Shown here piece by piece: positions 8,751 through 17,784 of a DNA stretch of 41,881 nucleotides. The number at the start of each line of letters is the position of its first letter. The stretch's first letter is position 1. The notes under the pieces are model-generated. The model did not search any database, was not told where the DNA came from, and was given only the letters and a program-made list of their open reading frames with translations. The DNA comes from Rhodospirillaceae bacterium (GTDB lineage Bacteria; Pseudomonadota; Alphaproteobacteria; UBA828), in assembly GCA_018666805.1 (NCBI GenBank), contig JABIXB010000099.1:1-41881 (forward strand), given 5' to 3'. Both the position numbers and the translations under genes were made by a program.

Positions 8751-9194
8751 CTATTCCTCATCAAGTATTCTGGCCAGCGCATCAAGCGCCAGCAGGTAGC
8801 TCTGGGCGCCCAGGCCGCAAATTACCCCGAGTGCCGCCTGGGATACATAGGAATGACGCCTGAAGGACTCGCGCCGGTGAATGTTGGACAAATGAACCTC
8901 GATCACCGGCAGATCGACAGCCCGCAAGGCGTCGAGAATGGCAATTGATGTATGGCTATAGGCCGCCGCATTCAAGACGATTCCCGAATAACCCTTTGCC
9001 GCCGACTGAATCCAGGTGACAAGTTCGCCTTCCTCGTTCGATTGGCGGAAATCGACCGCCATGCCGAGTGTCTGACCTTTGTGCTGGCAAGCCACGCCAA
9101 TTCCCTCCAGGGAATCGCTGCCGTAGATGTCCGGCTCGCGCTCGCCCAACATATTGAGGTTGGGGCCGTTTAATATCAAGATTTTGTGTGTCAT
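8751..9194 (-). CDS. aroQ: Type II 3-dehydroquinate dehydratase
   Basis: A 147-residue dodecameric-type dehydroquinase of the shikimate pathway, removing water from 3-dehydroquinate. Signatures are ILNGPNLNMLGEREPDIYG (catalytic Tyr24), FRQSNEEGELV, AAAYSHTS and EVHLSNIHRRESFR (catalytic His101). The usual SNHEGE segment reads SNEEGE here, a small variation next to the active site; this Glu replaces a His commonly present. It is the first gene of the aroQ-accB-accC-aat operon. The 233-bp gap to the divergent thiSG gene should contain both promoters. Confidence 0.95.
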   Translation of the reverse strand: MTHKILILNGPNLNMLGEREPDIYGSDSLEGIGVACQHKGQTLGMAVDFRQSNEEGELVTWIQSAAKGYSGIVLNAAAYSHTSIAILDALRAVDLPVIEVHLSNIHRRESFRRHSYVSQAALGVICGLGAQSYLLALDALARILDEE

Positions 9195-9427
9195 CGGGCA
9201 ACCATACTAAACCAATTCAAACTTATTAGCACCAAGAGAGAGAGCGGGCGCGTGCGCAACGATTGTCTCGGCTCAATTGCCGGTTCAGGCGATTATTATG
9301 CTATTTAGCTGCTTGATCGCCCAAACGGTTGAAATGCCGAGGGACGTGGCCATACTCTAATTCAGATTGGTTTGCAACATGGCGGCCGGGCGCGGCCCGC
9401 CGCCGGTGGAAGGTAATAAGCGGCGAA

Positions 9428-10429
9428 ATGCAGATTCAAATTAATGGTGAAGCACGTAATTTTGACGGTCCCTTGACGGTCAATTCCATGTTGCGGAGCC
9501 TCGGCTTCGACCCGCGCAAGATCGCCGTGGAGCGCAATCTCGAGATCGTACCAAAAGGCGCGTATGACGGCACGCCGGTAGAGGACGGGGACCGCCTGGA
9601 AATCGTCCATTTCATCGGCGGCGGCAGCGCCGCAAGCACCGCGCCGGCGCTTGCGGCCGAAGGGCAAGGCTGGAGCGTGGCCGGGCGGAAATTCACCTCC
9701 CGTCTCATCATCGGCACCGGAAAATACCGCGATTTTCCCGAAACAGCCCGTGCCGCCGAGGCCTCGGGCGCTGAAATCGTCACGGTAGCCGTCCGCCGCG
9801 TCAATGTGAGCAATCCGGACGAACCCATGTTGGTCGATTATCTCGACCCCAAGAAATATACCTATCTGCCAAATACCGCCGGCTGCTTTAGCGCCGAAGA
9901 CGCGGTGCGCACGCTGCGCCTGGCGCGCGAGGCGGGTGGCTGGAAACTGGTGAAATTGGAGGTTTTGGGCGACCAAACCACCCTCTACCCGAACATGATC
10001 GAGACGCTGAGCGCCACCGAATTGCTGGTCAAAGAGGGTTTCGATGTCATGGTCTATTGCAGCGATGACCCAATAATGGCCAAAATGCTGGAAGATTTGG
10101 GCGCTGTCTCGATCATGCCACTGGCGGCGCCGATTGGCTCCGGTCTTGGCGTGCAAAATCCAGTGAATCTACGCATTATTATCGAAAACAGCTCGGTCCC
10201 GGTTCTCATTGATGCCGGGGTGGGCACGGCTTCGGATGCGGCGATTGCCATGGAACTGGGCTGTGATGGCGTGCTGATGAACACAGCCATCGCCGAAGCC
10301 AAGGACCCGATTGCCATGGCCCATGCCATGCGTCTCGCGGTGGAAGCGGGGAGAATGGCCTATTTGGCCGGGCGAATGGCGAAAAAACAATATGCCGACC
10401 CGTCGTCACCTCTCGCCGGTCTGATTTAG
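9428..10429 (+). CDS. thiG: ThiS-ThiG fusion: sulfur carrier plus thiazole synthase
   Basis: A 333-residue fusion. Residues 1-66 are a ThiS-like ubiquitin fold ending in HFIGGG (Gly64-66). Residues 83-333 are ThiG, with the RLIIGTGKY start and the Schiff-base Lys176 in LVKLEVLGD. ThiG makes the thiazole phosphate moiety of thiamine from 1-deoxy-xylulose 5-phosphate, dehydroglycine and sulfur delivered by ThiS thiocarboxylate. I chose ATG 9428 because it starts the ThiS fold exactly; an in-frame ATG at 9329 would add 33 unrelated residues. Such fusions are known. In this one the ThiS Gly-Gly is internal, so either it is cleaved or sulfur transfer works differently. No other thiamine gene is adjacent and I see no TPP riboswitch upstream. 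Confidence 0.93.
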   Translation: MQIQINGEARNFDGPLTVNSMLRSLGFDPRKIAVERNLEIVPKGAYDGTPVEDGDRLEIVHFIGGGSAASTAPALAAEGQGWSVAGRKFTSRLIIGTGKYRDFPETARAAEASGAEIVTVAVRRVNVSNPDEPMLVDYLDPKKYTYLPNTAGCFSAEDAVRTLRLAREAGGWKLVKLEVLGDQTTLYPNMIETLSATELLVKEGFDVMVYCSDDPIMAKMLEDLGAVSIMPLAAPIGSGLGVQNPVNLRIIIENSSVPVLIDAGVGTASDAAIAMELGCDGVLMNTAIAEAKDPIAMAHAMRLAVEAGRMAYLAGRMAKKQYADPSSPLAGLI

Positions 10430-10814
10430 CCGCTTTATGGCCGGAATCAGGCCGGAACGATCAAATTAAAATTGATATAAACGGGCCTTATATCAATAAG
10501 TTAACAGTATTAACTCATGATTTGATTAAAAATTATAGTGTAGTACAGAACGATCAGTGAACCTTTGCCAACCCAGCTCTATTTTCCGAACTCAAGGTTT
10601 AGCACGGAACGGTGTCGGACAAATGGTCGTGTATTACATACAATTTGTGCTGTAATCATTTATAAATAAACAATGTAATGCAAAACTACAAACCGGTCGC
10701 ACCACAGGGTTGCTGGTTAATTATGTTTCATTTTGGTTCCAAAATTTGTGGCACAGTCGTTAGACCGAGCAAATTCACCGCGGTAAGACCGCAAATTGGC
10801 GCTTGCGGATATTG
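10430..10814. other. AT-rich gap between convergent genes
   Basis: This gap separates the 3' ends of thiSG and the M48 protease gene. It holds a direct repeat GGCCGGAA (two copies 3 nt apart, about 10442-10460), the perfect inverted repeat at 10471-10497, and a small stem GCGGT-aag-ACCGC near 10780-10792. A 62-codon frame at 10678-10866 has no ribosome binding site and runs into the protease gene, so I do not call it. No T-tract terminator was seen; a small RNA cannot be excluded. Confidence 0.5.
10471..10497. repeat. Perfect 10-bp inverted repeat with 7-nt loop
   Basis: ATTGATATAA (10471-10480) and TTATATCAAT (10488-10497) pair perfectly around ACGGGCC. It lies 42 bp after the thiSG stop. 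It could be an operator for a dimeric regulator or an AT-rich hairpin at the end of the thiSG message. The arms do not match the 4-nt spacing of an FNR site and there is no T-tract. The function is unknown. Confidence 0.6.
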
Positions 10815-12164
10815 TTATCGGTTTCCGTGGCTTGCCGCCATGCTGATATCCTCGGCGCGCAAATAGGCTGGTGAGCCATTATCCAGCCCGCGTTTGGCCT
10901 TCTCGGCATGATATTTCGCCTCAACATATTCGCCGCGCAGGATCGACGCCTCAGCCAAGGCGAGGGAGGATTGCGCCAATTGCTGGTCGCGGCCGTAGGC
11001 GATACCGAGAAAATGCCAGTGTGGCGCATGGTTGGACTCCGAACGTACCGCGATGATCAGGTTTTCTATCGCTTTTTTGTTGAACAACGGATCGTTTATC
11101 TCGATCTGGGCGCGCGCCAATCCGAGCCTGAGGAGAGCTTCGTCGGGGCGCAATTCAACGGCGCGTTCATAGGGTGCAATGGAGAGCGCAATATGGCCGT
11201 TTTCGAACAATATTTGCCCCTTTAATTCGTGGAACCATGGATCGTTGGGATATTCCCTGAGGAGAGAATCGATTTCGCCAATTGCCTTCTCGAGGTCGGG
11301 GATTTTGTAATAGGCGATGGCGCGGGCATATCGCGCCGGCACGCTGGTGTCGCTGGTGCGGTAGGTCCGAAGGGTCTTGCCTGGTGAGTTCAGGAATGAG
11401 TATAGCTTGGCGACCATCCGGCTGTGTGCCATAAGCTCAACGGCAGTCGATTTGGCGATCGCGTATTTTGACGTTTCAATGAAGTTTCGCACAAATCGAA
11501 TTCGGTCGCGGGTAAGCGGATGCGAGCGCAAATATGGATCCTGGCGCTCCGGCACGAGCAATTCCTGGTCCTCCAGCTTATAAAAAGTCTCAAGCATGCC
11601 TTTGGCCGAGCGTCCGACGTTTTCAAGGTAGCGCACCGCTGCTTGGTCAGCGGCCTGCTCCTGCGCCCGGCTGTAGCGAATGAGCGACTGTTGCGCGATC
11701 GACTGGCCGGTGCCGATGATCGCGCCGCCGGCCTCGCCGCCACCGGCAACAATCGCCGCAGCGCCCAGGATATAGGCCAAAATGGCCTCCGCCGTAGCGT
11801 TTTCGACGGCTTCACGGGTGCGTGCCAAATGGCCGCCGGCAATATGGCCGGTTTCATGCGCGAAAACGCCGATAATTTGATCCGGGTTGTCGCTCGCCAT
11901 CAACAAACCTGTATTAACGAACAAATTCATGCCGCCGGCTACGAAGGCGTTGAGGCGCGAATCATTGACAATGTGCACTTTTACCGCCGCCGCATCCAAT
12001 CCGGCGGCTGTGAATAGTGGCGCCGCATAGGCGCGGATGGTATTTTCAACTTCCGTATCGCGGATAAGCGATAGCCCTTTTGCCTCTACCGGCGGAGCAA
12101 CCACCAACATTGAAACAAATATTGCGATGACGAAGCTGACCGCACGCGCATGGAATATGGTCAA
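10815..12164 (-). CDS. M48-family metalloprotease with C-terminal TPR repeats (BepA-like)
   Basis: A 449-residue exported protein. A signal peptide (about 1-28, ending VEA) is followed by an M48 domain with zinc motif HETGH (residues 103-107), a third ligand Glu169 in SRAQEQAAD, and a C-terminal TPR region at about 290-440. This architecture resembles BepA/YfgC, a periplasmic protease and chaperone that checks outer-membrane protein assembly. The start is TTG, supported by AAGGGGA 6 nt upstream and by the signal peptide; the next in-frame ATG (residue 19) would cut the signal sequence. The start codon overlaps by 8 bp the likely start of the divergent gamma-glutamyltransferase-like gene. Confidence 0.9.
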   Translation of the reverse strand: MTIFHARAVSFVIAIFVSMLVVAPPVEAKGLSLIRDTEVENTIRAYAAPLFTAAGLDAAAVKVHIVNDSRLNAFVAGGMNLFVNTGLLMASDNPDQIIGVFAHETGHIAGGHLARTREAVENATAEAILAYILGAAAIVAGGGEAGGAIIGTGQSIAQQSLIRYSRAQEQAADQAAVRYLENVGRSAKGMLETFYKLEDQELLVPERQDPYLRSHPLTRDRIRFVRNFIETSKYAIAKSTAVELMAHSRMVAKLYSFLNSPGKTLRTYRTSDTSVPARYARAIAYYKIPDLEKAIGEIDSLLREYPNDPWFHELKGQILFENGHIALSIAPYERAVELRPDEALLRLGLARAQIEINDPLFNKKAIENLIIAVRSESNHAPHWHFLGIAYGRDQQLAQSSLALAEASILRGEYVEAKYHAEKAKRGLDNGSPAYLRAEDISMAASHGNR

Positions 12165-13815
12165 ATTAATTCCCCTTAGGGCAAATTCGTTAACGAAGCG
12201 AATCTCCCGCCTGCCCCGGCGTGCCGTCCTTGCGGCGGCGGCGCTGGTTTTGTTGGGCGGTTGCGAAGTTACTCAGACTTTACCAGATATTTCGATGTTT
12301 GAATCCACCCGCTATTTCGGCGGTGCCGTGGCCGATGAGCCGCGCGCCGCGCTGGTGGCACGCGATGTGTTGGCGGCCGGCGGTAATGCCGCGGATGCCG
12401 CCGTGGCGTTGTATTTTACCCTGGCCGTCACCTATCCCTCAACCGCCAGCCTCGGCGGCGGCGGCCTCTGTCTCGTCTATCAACCTGACGAGGATGAAGG
12501 CGACCGCACGGAGGTCGTTGAATTTTTTGCCCCACCGGCGGCGGCCCGGAACGAATCCATCGGCCGTCCCAATGCGATTCCGGGCAATGTGCGCGGCATG
12601 TATGCCTTGCAGGCACGTTACGGCCGACTGAAATGGTCGCAATTATTGTCGCCGGCGGAAGGGTTTGCCCGTTTTGGCCATCAGGTCAGCCGCGCCCTGG
12701 CGCGCGATTTGCGCTTGGCCGGGCCGGCGCTCTTTACCGATCCGGAATTACGCACGGTTTTTCTAAACGGCGCCGGCGACCCGGTCTCCGAGGGCGATCT
12801 GGTACGCCAGCTTGATTTGGGCGCGGTGCTGTCGCAATTACGGCTGCGCGGCGCAGGGGATTTCTATATCGGCTCAATCGCCAAAAAACTGGTCGGTGGT
12901 ATCGCGCAAGCGCGGGGCGCAATTGATAAGGCGGAATTGCGCGCCTACAGCCCGAAATGGCGCGAAAGTGTCAGCTTTCCATTCGGTCACAATTTTATCC
13001 ATACCGCCGCACCGCCCGTCGCCGGCGGTCTCACCGCCGGAGCGATATTCGCCCTTTTAGCCGAAGATCAACGCTTTCTCGCTGCGGCCGATGGCGAGCG
13101 CGCGCACCTTATCGCCGAGGTTTCGAGGCGCGCCTTTGCCGACCGGCAGAATTGGCTCGATGGCGGCACGGCGGCCGGTTTCGATATGGCACGCCTGCAA
13201 GCGAGCATGGCATCCTACCAGGCAGGGCGCGCAACCTCACCGCAAGCCCTCAAGCCGGCGCCGAAACGCCGGCTCGAGAACCCCGCTGCCACCAGCTTTG
13301 TGACGGTCGACCAGCGCGGCCTCACGGTCTCCTGTGCCGTGACCATGAACAATCTGTTCGGCACCGGGCGAATCGTGCCGGGTACCGGCATTCTGCTCGC
13401 CGCATCGCCGGCGCAATCCGGCAATGCCACCACCTCTCTCTCGCCGATAATCGTCGCCAATCACAATACCGGCCAGGTTTTCTTTGCCGGCGCCTCGACC
13501 GGCGGTGCGGCGGCGCCCTCAGCCCTGGCCAGCGTTATGCGCCGCGCGCTTCTGGAAGAGAGACCGCTGCGCGATGCCATGCGGGCGCCACGTTTGCACC
13601 ATGGCGGTGTGCCGAACGCCGTCTTCGTTGAGCCCGATCTGCCGGCGGCGGTGCGCCAAAGCCTGGTCCAGCACAAACATGAAGTGTTTGATGTTCGTGA
13701 AATCGGCCGCGTCAACGCCATTCACTGCCCGGGCGGCTTGCCGCGCAGCCCGGAGACCTGCACATTCGAATCGGATCGCCGCGGTTACGGCCTCGCCAGC
13801 GGCGGCGATTTGTAA
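12157..13815 (+). CDS. Gamma-glutamyltransferase-like lipoprotein, possibly inactive
   Basis: From ATG 12157 the protein has 552 residues. The frame is open further upstream (ATG 12037), but 12157 gives a clean lipoprotein signal: basic residues, a hydrophobic stretch and lipobox LGGC with Cys36. The rest follows the Ntn-hydrolase gamma-glutamyltransferase fold: GGNAADAAVAL, SLGGGGLCLVY, an APPVAGG segment, NNLFGTGRIVPGTGILL and MRAPRLHH. At the autoprocessing site the family has TTHxSVVD; here the aligned stretch reads ATSFVTVD, so Ala378 seems to replace the nucleophilic Thr, with Thr379 next to it. The downstream SPGGS segment reads STGGA. It may therefore be an inactive relative or have a shifted nucleophile. 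It precedes the aminotransferase by 16 nt, probably in one operon. Confidence 0.8.
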   Translation: MVKLIPLRANSLTKRISRLPRRAVLAAAALVLLGGCEVTQTLPDISMFESTRYFGGAVADEPRAALVARDVLAAGGNAADAAVALYFTLAVTYPSTASLGGGGLCLVYQPDEDEGDRTEVVEFFAPPAAARNESIGRPNAIPGNVRGMYALQARYGRLKWSQLLSPAEGFARFGHQVSRALARDLRLAGPALFTDPELRTVFLNGAGDPVSEGDLVRQLDLGAVLSQLRLRGAGDFYIGSIAKKLVGGIAQARGAIDKAELRAYSPKWRESVSFPFGHNFIHTAAPPVAGGLTAGAIFALLAEDQRFLAAADGERAHLIAEVSRRAFADRQNWLDGGTAAGFDMARLQASMASYQAGRATSPQALKPAPKRRLENPAATSFVTVDQRGLTVSCAVTMNNLFGTGRIVPGTGILLAASPAQSGNATTSLSPIIVANHNTGQVFFAGASTGGAAAPSALASVMRRALLEERPLRDAMRAPRLHHGGVPNAVFVEPDLPAAVRQSLVQHKHEVFDVREIGRVNAIHCPGGLPRSPETCTFESDRRGYGLASGGDL

Positions 13816-13831
13816 TCAGGAATCCATCATC

Positions 13832-14980
13832 ATGAAGATATCCAAGCGCTCAGATGTAGCGCCGTTTTACGCCATGGAAATTCTTAAATCGGCGAATGAG
13901 ATGGCAGATAACGGCGCCGAAATCATGCATATGGAAGCGGGTGAGCCGGGCAGTGGCGCGCCCAGTAAAGTCCTGGCGGCTGCCCACGCGGCGCTCGACA
14001 GTTCCAAGCTCGGCTACACCGAATCGGAGGGCGACCCGATGCTGCGCGCCCGTATTGCTCAGCATTATCAGGATTATTACGGCCAAACGGTCGCGCCTGA
14101 GCAGATCGCCGTCACCATGGGATCTTCTGGCGGCCTGTTGCTCGCCTTTCTCACGGCCTTTGATGTCGGTGACCGTATCGCCATGGCGGAACCGGGCTAT
14201 CCCGCCTATCGCAATACCTTGAGCGCGCTTGGGTTGGAGGTTGTCGGCCTTCCCGCCGGTCCCGAGACGCGTTTTCAGCCGACCGTCGAATTGCTCGAAC
14301 GCCTGGACAAGCCGGTTCAGGGGTTGATCGTCGCCAGCCCGTCAAATCCGACCGGAACGATGATCCCGCGGACGGAATTCGAAGCTGTGGTGAAATATTG
14401 CGATGCGCAAGGCATCCGCATCATCTCCGATGAAATCTATCACGGCATCACATATGGCGAGCCGGCGGAGACGGTGTTGGCATTCACCGGCAACGCCGTT
14501 GTCGCCAACGGATTTTCCAAATATTTCGCCATGACCGGTTGGCGCCTCGGTTGGATTATCGTGCCGCCCGATTTCGTCAGGCCGATTGAACGCCTGGCGC
14601 AAAACATGTTCATTTCGCCGCCGACATTGGCCCAGCTTGCGGCAATCGCCGCCTTCGATTGCCGCGAGGAGCTCGATCTCAACGTTGCGCGCTATGCCGA
14701 GAATCGCAAGATTTTACAGCGCGCTTTGCCTGAAGCCGGATTCGGCGACCTCGCCCCTTGCGACGGCGCGTTTTACGTCTATGCGGATGTTACCCGCCTG
14801 ACCAATGATTCAGAAAAATTCTGCCGCCAAATGCTGCAGGCGACGGGCGTCGCGGCAACGCCCGGCATCGATTTCGATACCGGGCGCGGCAACCATTATG
14901 TGCGCTTTTCTTTCGCCGCCGACAGCGACACCGTCGCGCGCGCCGCAGATGCGCTTATTGGCTGGTTAAAACCGGAATAG
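13832..14980 (+). CDS. PLP-dependent class I/II aminotransferase
   Basis: A 382-residue fold-type I aminotransferase. Visible are GYTESEGDPMLR, the cofactor-binding block VTMGSSGG, SNPTG (171-175), ISDEIYH (Asp200, Tyr203), the PLP Lys230 in NGFSKYFAMTGWRLGW, and a C-terminal substrate-carboxylate Arg in YVRFSFA. It transfers amino groups between an amino acid and a keto acid in the cytoplasm; the amino-acid specificity cannot be read from sequence. The frame is open back to 13484 over the preceding gene, but ATG 13832, directly before the conserved N-terminus with AGGA upstream, is the clear start. Its 3' end is only 14 bp from the convergent rne gene. Confidence 0.93.
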   Translation: MKISKRSDVAPFYAMEILKSANEMADNGAEIMHMEAGEPGSGAPSKVLAAAHAALDSSKLGYTESEGDPMLRARIAQHYQDYYGQTVAPEQIAVTMGSSGGLLLAFLTAFDVGDRIAMAEPGYPAYRNTLSALGLEVVGLPAGPETRFQPTVELLERLDKPVQGLIVASPSNPTGTMIPRTEFEAVVKYCDAQGIRIISDEIYHGITYGEPAETVLAFTGNAVVANGFSKYFAMTGWRLGWIIVPPDFVRPIERLAQNMFISPPTLAQLAAIAAFDCREELDLNVARYAENRKILQRALPEAGFGDLAPCDGAFYVYADVTRLTNDSEKFCRQMLQATGVAATPGIDFDTGRGNHYVRFSFAADSDTVARAADALIGWLKPE

Positions 14981-14994
14981 CGCGCCCCGGGCGG

Positions 14995-17784
14995 CTACGA
15001 CAGAACGCGCTGCCACCATCCGCCCCGGCGCGGCGCCCCGTCGCCGTCAGCCGGCTTTTCGTCGGATTTCGTGTCACTGGCTTTCGCATCACTGGCTGGG
15101 GCGTCTTCAGCTGCACTCTGTGCCGCAACAGGCGCCGCCGGAGCAGGGGAGCTCGCCTCGCTCTCGCTTGGCGTATCGCTATCGCTTGAAGGCGCGCTCT
15201 CGTTCGGGGCATTGCTTTCGCCGCCATCTTCGCCCGGCGCCGCGGTGCTTTCCGCATCCGCCTCTTTTTTCGGTTTGCGCCTTGGGCTGCGGCGGCTTCG
15301 CCGTTTGGGTTTTTGTTCAGCCTCAGCCATATCCTGCGCGGCGCTTTCAGTTTTGCTGTCGTTGCCGGATTCGGGTGAGGCAACCGCCTCGCTTGGCTCA
15401 ACGGGATCGGCGCCATCAACCACCTCAGAAGCCTCAGAAGTCTCCGAAGTCTGTGCCGTGTTCTCCTCCGAAGCCTCGCGGTTGCGCGAATTGCGCCGCC
15501 GTCCGCCGCGCCGGCCACGCCGGCGGCGTTTGCTGCGCGTTCCCTCTTCGCCTTCTTCGGCGGCCGGGGCACCGGACGCTGAGGCCGCTTCGCCCGTTTC
15601 AGCCGCTTCGCCCGCTTTGCTCGTTTCAGCCGCTTCGCTGCCTTCGCCATCGGCAACATTGCTGTCACGGCTTTCTTCGCTTCTGGCGCCGCGCGGTTTG
15701 CGCCGCCTGCGCCGGCGGCGCGGTTGTTCCTCGCCGTCGGACGCGGCCGGCGTCTCGCGCTCGGCCTTCGTGGCTTCCTCAACCCGGGCGATTTCAAGCG
15801 CCGCCTCGGACGGCCCGCCTTCGCGTGCGCTCAGGGTTTCGATCGTGTACATCGGCGGTATCAGGCTGGCGTCTTCGGTGAAATCGACCGTCATACCGTA
15901 GAGCGATTCGATCTCGCTCAGTGCCTGGCGCTTTTTATTGAGAATATAAAGCGCGATTTGGCCGGGTACGGAGACGCGGATCTCGGCGCTACGTTCGCGC
16001 AGGCCTTCTTCTTCGATTGCTCTTAGGACATGCACGGCGGATGAAGACGTGGCCCGCACGACGCCGGTGCCGATGCAGGTAGTGCACACTTCCGTCGCGG
16101 TCTCGAGCAGGCTGGGGCGCAAGCGTTGGCGTGACAGCTCCAGCAAGCCGAACGGGCTGATGCGGCCAATTTGAATGCGCGCGCGATCATTGCGCATGGC
16201 TTCCTTGAAGCGCCGCTCGATATTGCGCTGGTTGCGGTTCTCGTCCATGTCGATGAAATCGATGACGACGAGGCCGGCCAGATCGCGCAAGCGCAACTGG
16301 CGGGCAATTTCGTCCGCCGCTTCCTGATTGGTCTTAAGTGCGGTTTCCTCGATCGTCCGCTGCTTGGTGGCGCGGCCCGAATTGACATCGATCGAGACCA
16401 GCGCTTCGGTCGGGTTGATGACGAGATAGCCGCCGGAGCGCAATTGCACCTGGGCGCTATACATGGCGTCCAATTGGCTCTCGATCTGGTAGCGGGCGAA
16501 GAGCGGAATGCGGTCGCGGTAGGGCTGCACCTTGGCGCCGTGGCTCGGAATCAGGGTGCGCATGAAATCCTTGGCGATGCGGTAGCCGTCATCGCCTTCG
16601 ACCAGAATTTGATCGATATCGCGCGAATAGAGGTCGCGGATCGAGCGCCGAATCAGATTGGCTTCTTCGTTTATCAGGACAGGGGCGCTCGATTCCAGCG
16701 TCGCCTCGCGGATGCCTTCCCATTGGCGCAGCAAATATTCGAAATCGCGTTTGATCTCGGCCCGCGTGCGGGCGAGGCCAGCGGTGCGCACGATCATCGC
16801 CATGCGGGCCGGAACCTTGAGTTCCTTGGTAATCGTCTTAAGGCGCTTGCGGTCTTCCGCGTTGACGATTTTGCGCGAAATTCCGCCGCCACGAACGGCA
16901 TTCGGCATCAGTACGCAATAGCGCCCGGCCAGGGAAAGGTAGGTCGTCAGTGCCGCACCCTTGTTGCCGCGCTCCTCCTTGACCACCTGTATCAGCATGA
17001 TCTGGCGCTTTTTGATCACTTCCTGGATCTTGTAGCGCCGCGACAGCAGCGAGCGGCTGACATGGAGGCGGCGCTGCGCTTTATCGTCTATTTCGTCGCC
17101 GCCCAGGGTCTCGACTGATTCATTGGCTTTGGCGACGCGGTTTTCGTTCGGTGCGATTTCCTCATCGCCCGAATCTTCCGCTGCGGCCGCGACTTCTTCC
17201 TCGGATACGGTATCTTCTTCCGCCGCATCTGATTCTTCTTCAGATGCCGCTTCCTGTTCCACCGTTGCATCGCCATCCGTGCTGTCGGCGGCGATTTCTA
17301 CATCGTCACTCTCTTGCTCTTCTGGCTTTTCTTGATCCTCGTCGCTGGCGGAGGCTTCTTCTACCTCGCCAGCGCCGTCGGCCTCGCTATCCTCAGGCGT
17401 GTCATTTTCCGAGATAGTGTCGCCGCGGCTGCCGGACGCGGCCATCGAATCGGCGCTCTCGGCCTCTTCGTCAGACTCGTCCGCGCTCTCATCCACTGCT
17501 GCTTGCTGTTCGGCAAACAGTGCCTCTCTGTCGGCAACGGGGATTTGGTAATAATCGGGATGTATCTCGCCGAACGGCAAAAAGCCGTGGCGATTTCCGC
17601 CATATTCGACAAAAGCAGCCTGTAACGAGGGCTCAACCCGCATTACCTTGGCAAGATAGAAATTTCCTTTTAGCTGCTTCTTCGTCGAAGTTTCGAAATC
17701 AAATTCTTCGAGTCGCGTTCCATTCGCCACCACCACGCGGGTTTCTTCCGCATGGCTGGCGTCGATAAGCATTCTTTTGACCAT
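14995..17784 (-). CDS. rne: Ribonuclease E with large acidic insertion
   Basis: A 929-residue RNase E. The N-terminus MLIDASHAEETRVVV starts an S1 domain that is split by an acidic Glu/Asp/Ser insertion at about residues 98-235. Then come the remaining S1 part, the 5'-sensor and DNase I-like domains with catalytic Asp residues in SIDVNSG (near 466) and VIDFIDMDENRN (near 509), and the Zn-link Cys pair CTTC (near 567-570). From about residue 655 the C-terminal half is disordered, alternating Arg-rich and acidic segments, and ends RRGGWWQRVLS. RNase E starts mRNA decay and rRNA processing and scaffolds the degradosome. ATG 17784 is chosen over an in-frame start at 17814 because GGAG lies upstream; ATG 17772 is also possible. 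It is divergent from amiC. Confidence 0.95.
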   Translation of the reverse strand: MVKRMLIDASHAEETRVVVANGTRLEEFDFETSTKKQLKGNFYLAKVMRVEPSLQAAFVEYGGNRHGFLPFGEIHPDYYQIPVADREALFAEQQAAVDESADESDEEAESADSMAASGSRGDTISENDTPEDSEADGAGEVEEASASDEDQEKPEEQESDDVEIAADSTDGDATVEQEAASEEESDAAEEDTVSEEEVAAAAEDSGDEEIAPNENRVAKANESVETLGGDEIDDKAQRRLHVSRSLLSRRYKIQEVIKKRQIMLIQVVKEERGNKGAALTTYLSLAGRYCVLMPNAVRGGGISRKIVNAEDRKRLKTITKELKVPARMAMIVRTAGLARTRAEIKRDFEYLLRQWEGIREATLESSAPVLINEEANLIRRSIRDLYSRDIDQILVEGDDGYRIAKDFMRTLIPSHGAKVQPYRDRIPLFARYQIESQLDAMYSAQVQLRSGGYLVINPTEALVSIDVNSGRATKQRTIEETALKTNQEAADEIARQLRLRDLAGLVVIDFIDMDENRNQRNIERRFKEAMRNDRARIQIGRISPFGLLELSRQRLRPSLLETATEVCTTCIGTGVVRATSSSAVHVLRAIEEEGLRERSAEIRVSVPGQIALYILNKKRQALSEIESLYGMTVDFTEDASLIPPMYTIETLSAREGGPSEAALEIARVEEATKAERETPAASDGEEQPRRRRRRRKPRGARSEESRDSNVADGEGSEAAETSKAGEAAETGEAASASGAPAAEEGEEGTRSKRRRRGRRGGRRRNSRNREASEENTAQTSETSEASEVVDGADPVEPSEAVASPESGNDSKTESAAQDMAEAEQKPKRRSRRSPRRKPKKEADAESTAAPGEDGGESNAPNESAPSSDSDTPSESEASSPAPAAPVAAQSAAEDAPASDAKASDTKSDEKPADGDGAPRRGGWWQRVLS

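Noticed and set aside
9195-9427. TPP riboswitch upstream of thiSG
   Set aside because: I could not find the conserved CTGAGA-type core and its partner segments in this leader.
10499-10513. CtrA binding site (TTAA pairs near 10500 and near 40665)
   Set aside because: The TTAA half-sites are 5 nt apart, while CtrA requires 7.
10678-10866. 62-codon plus-strand frame
   Set aside because: No ribosome binding site, no recognisable motif, and it runs into the 3' end of the M48 gene.
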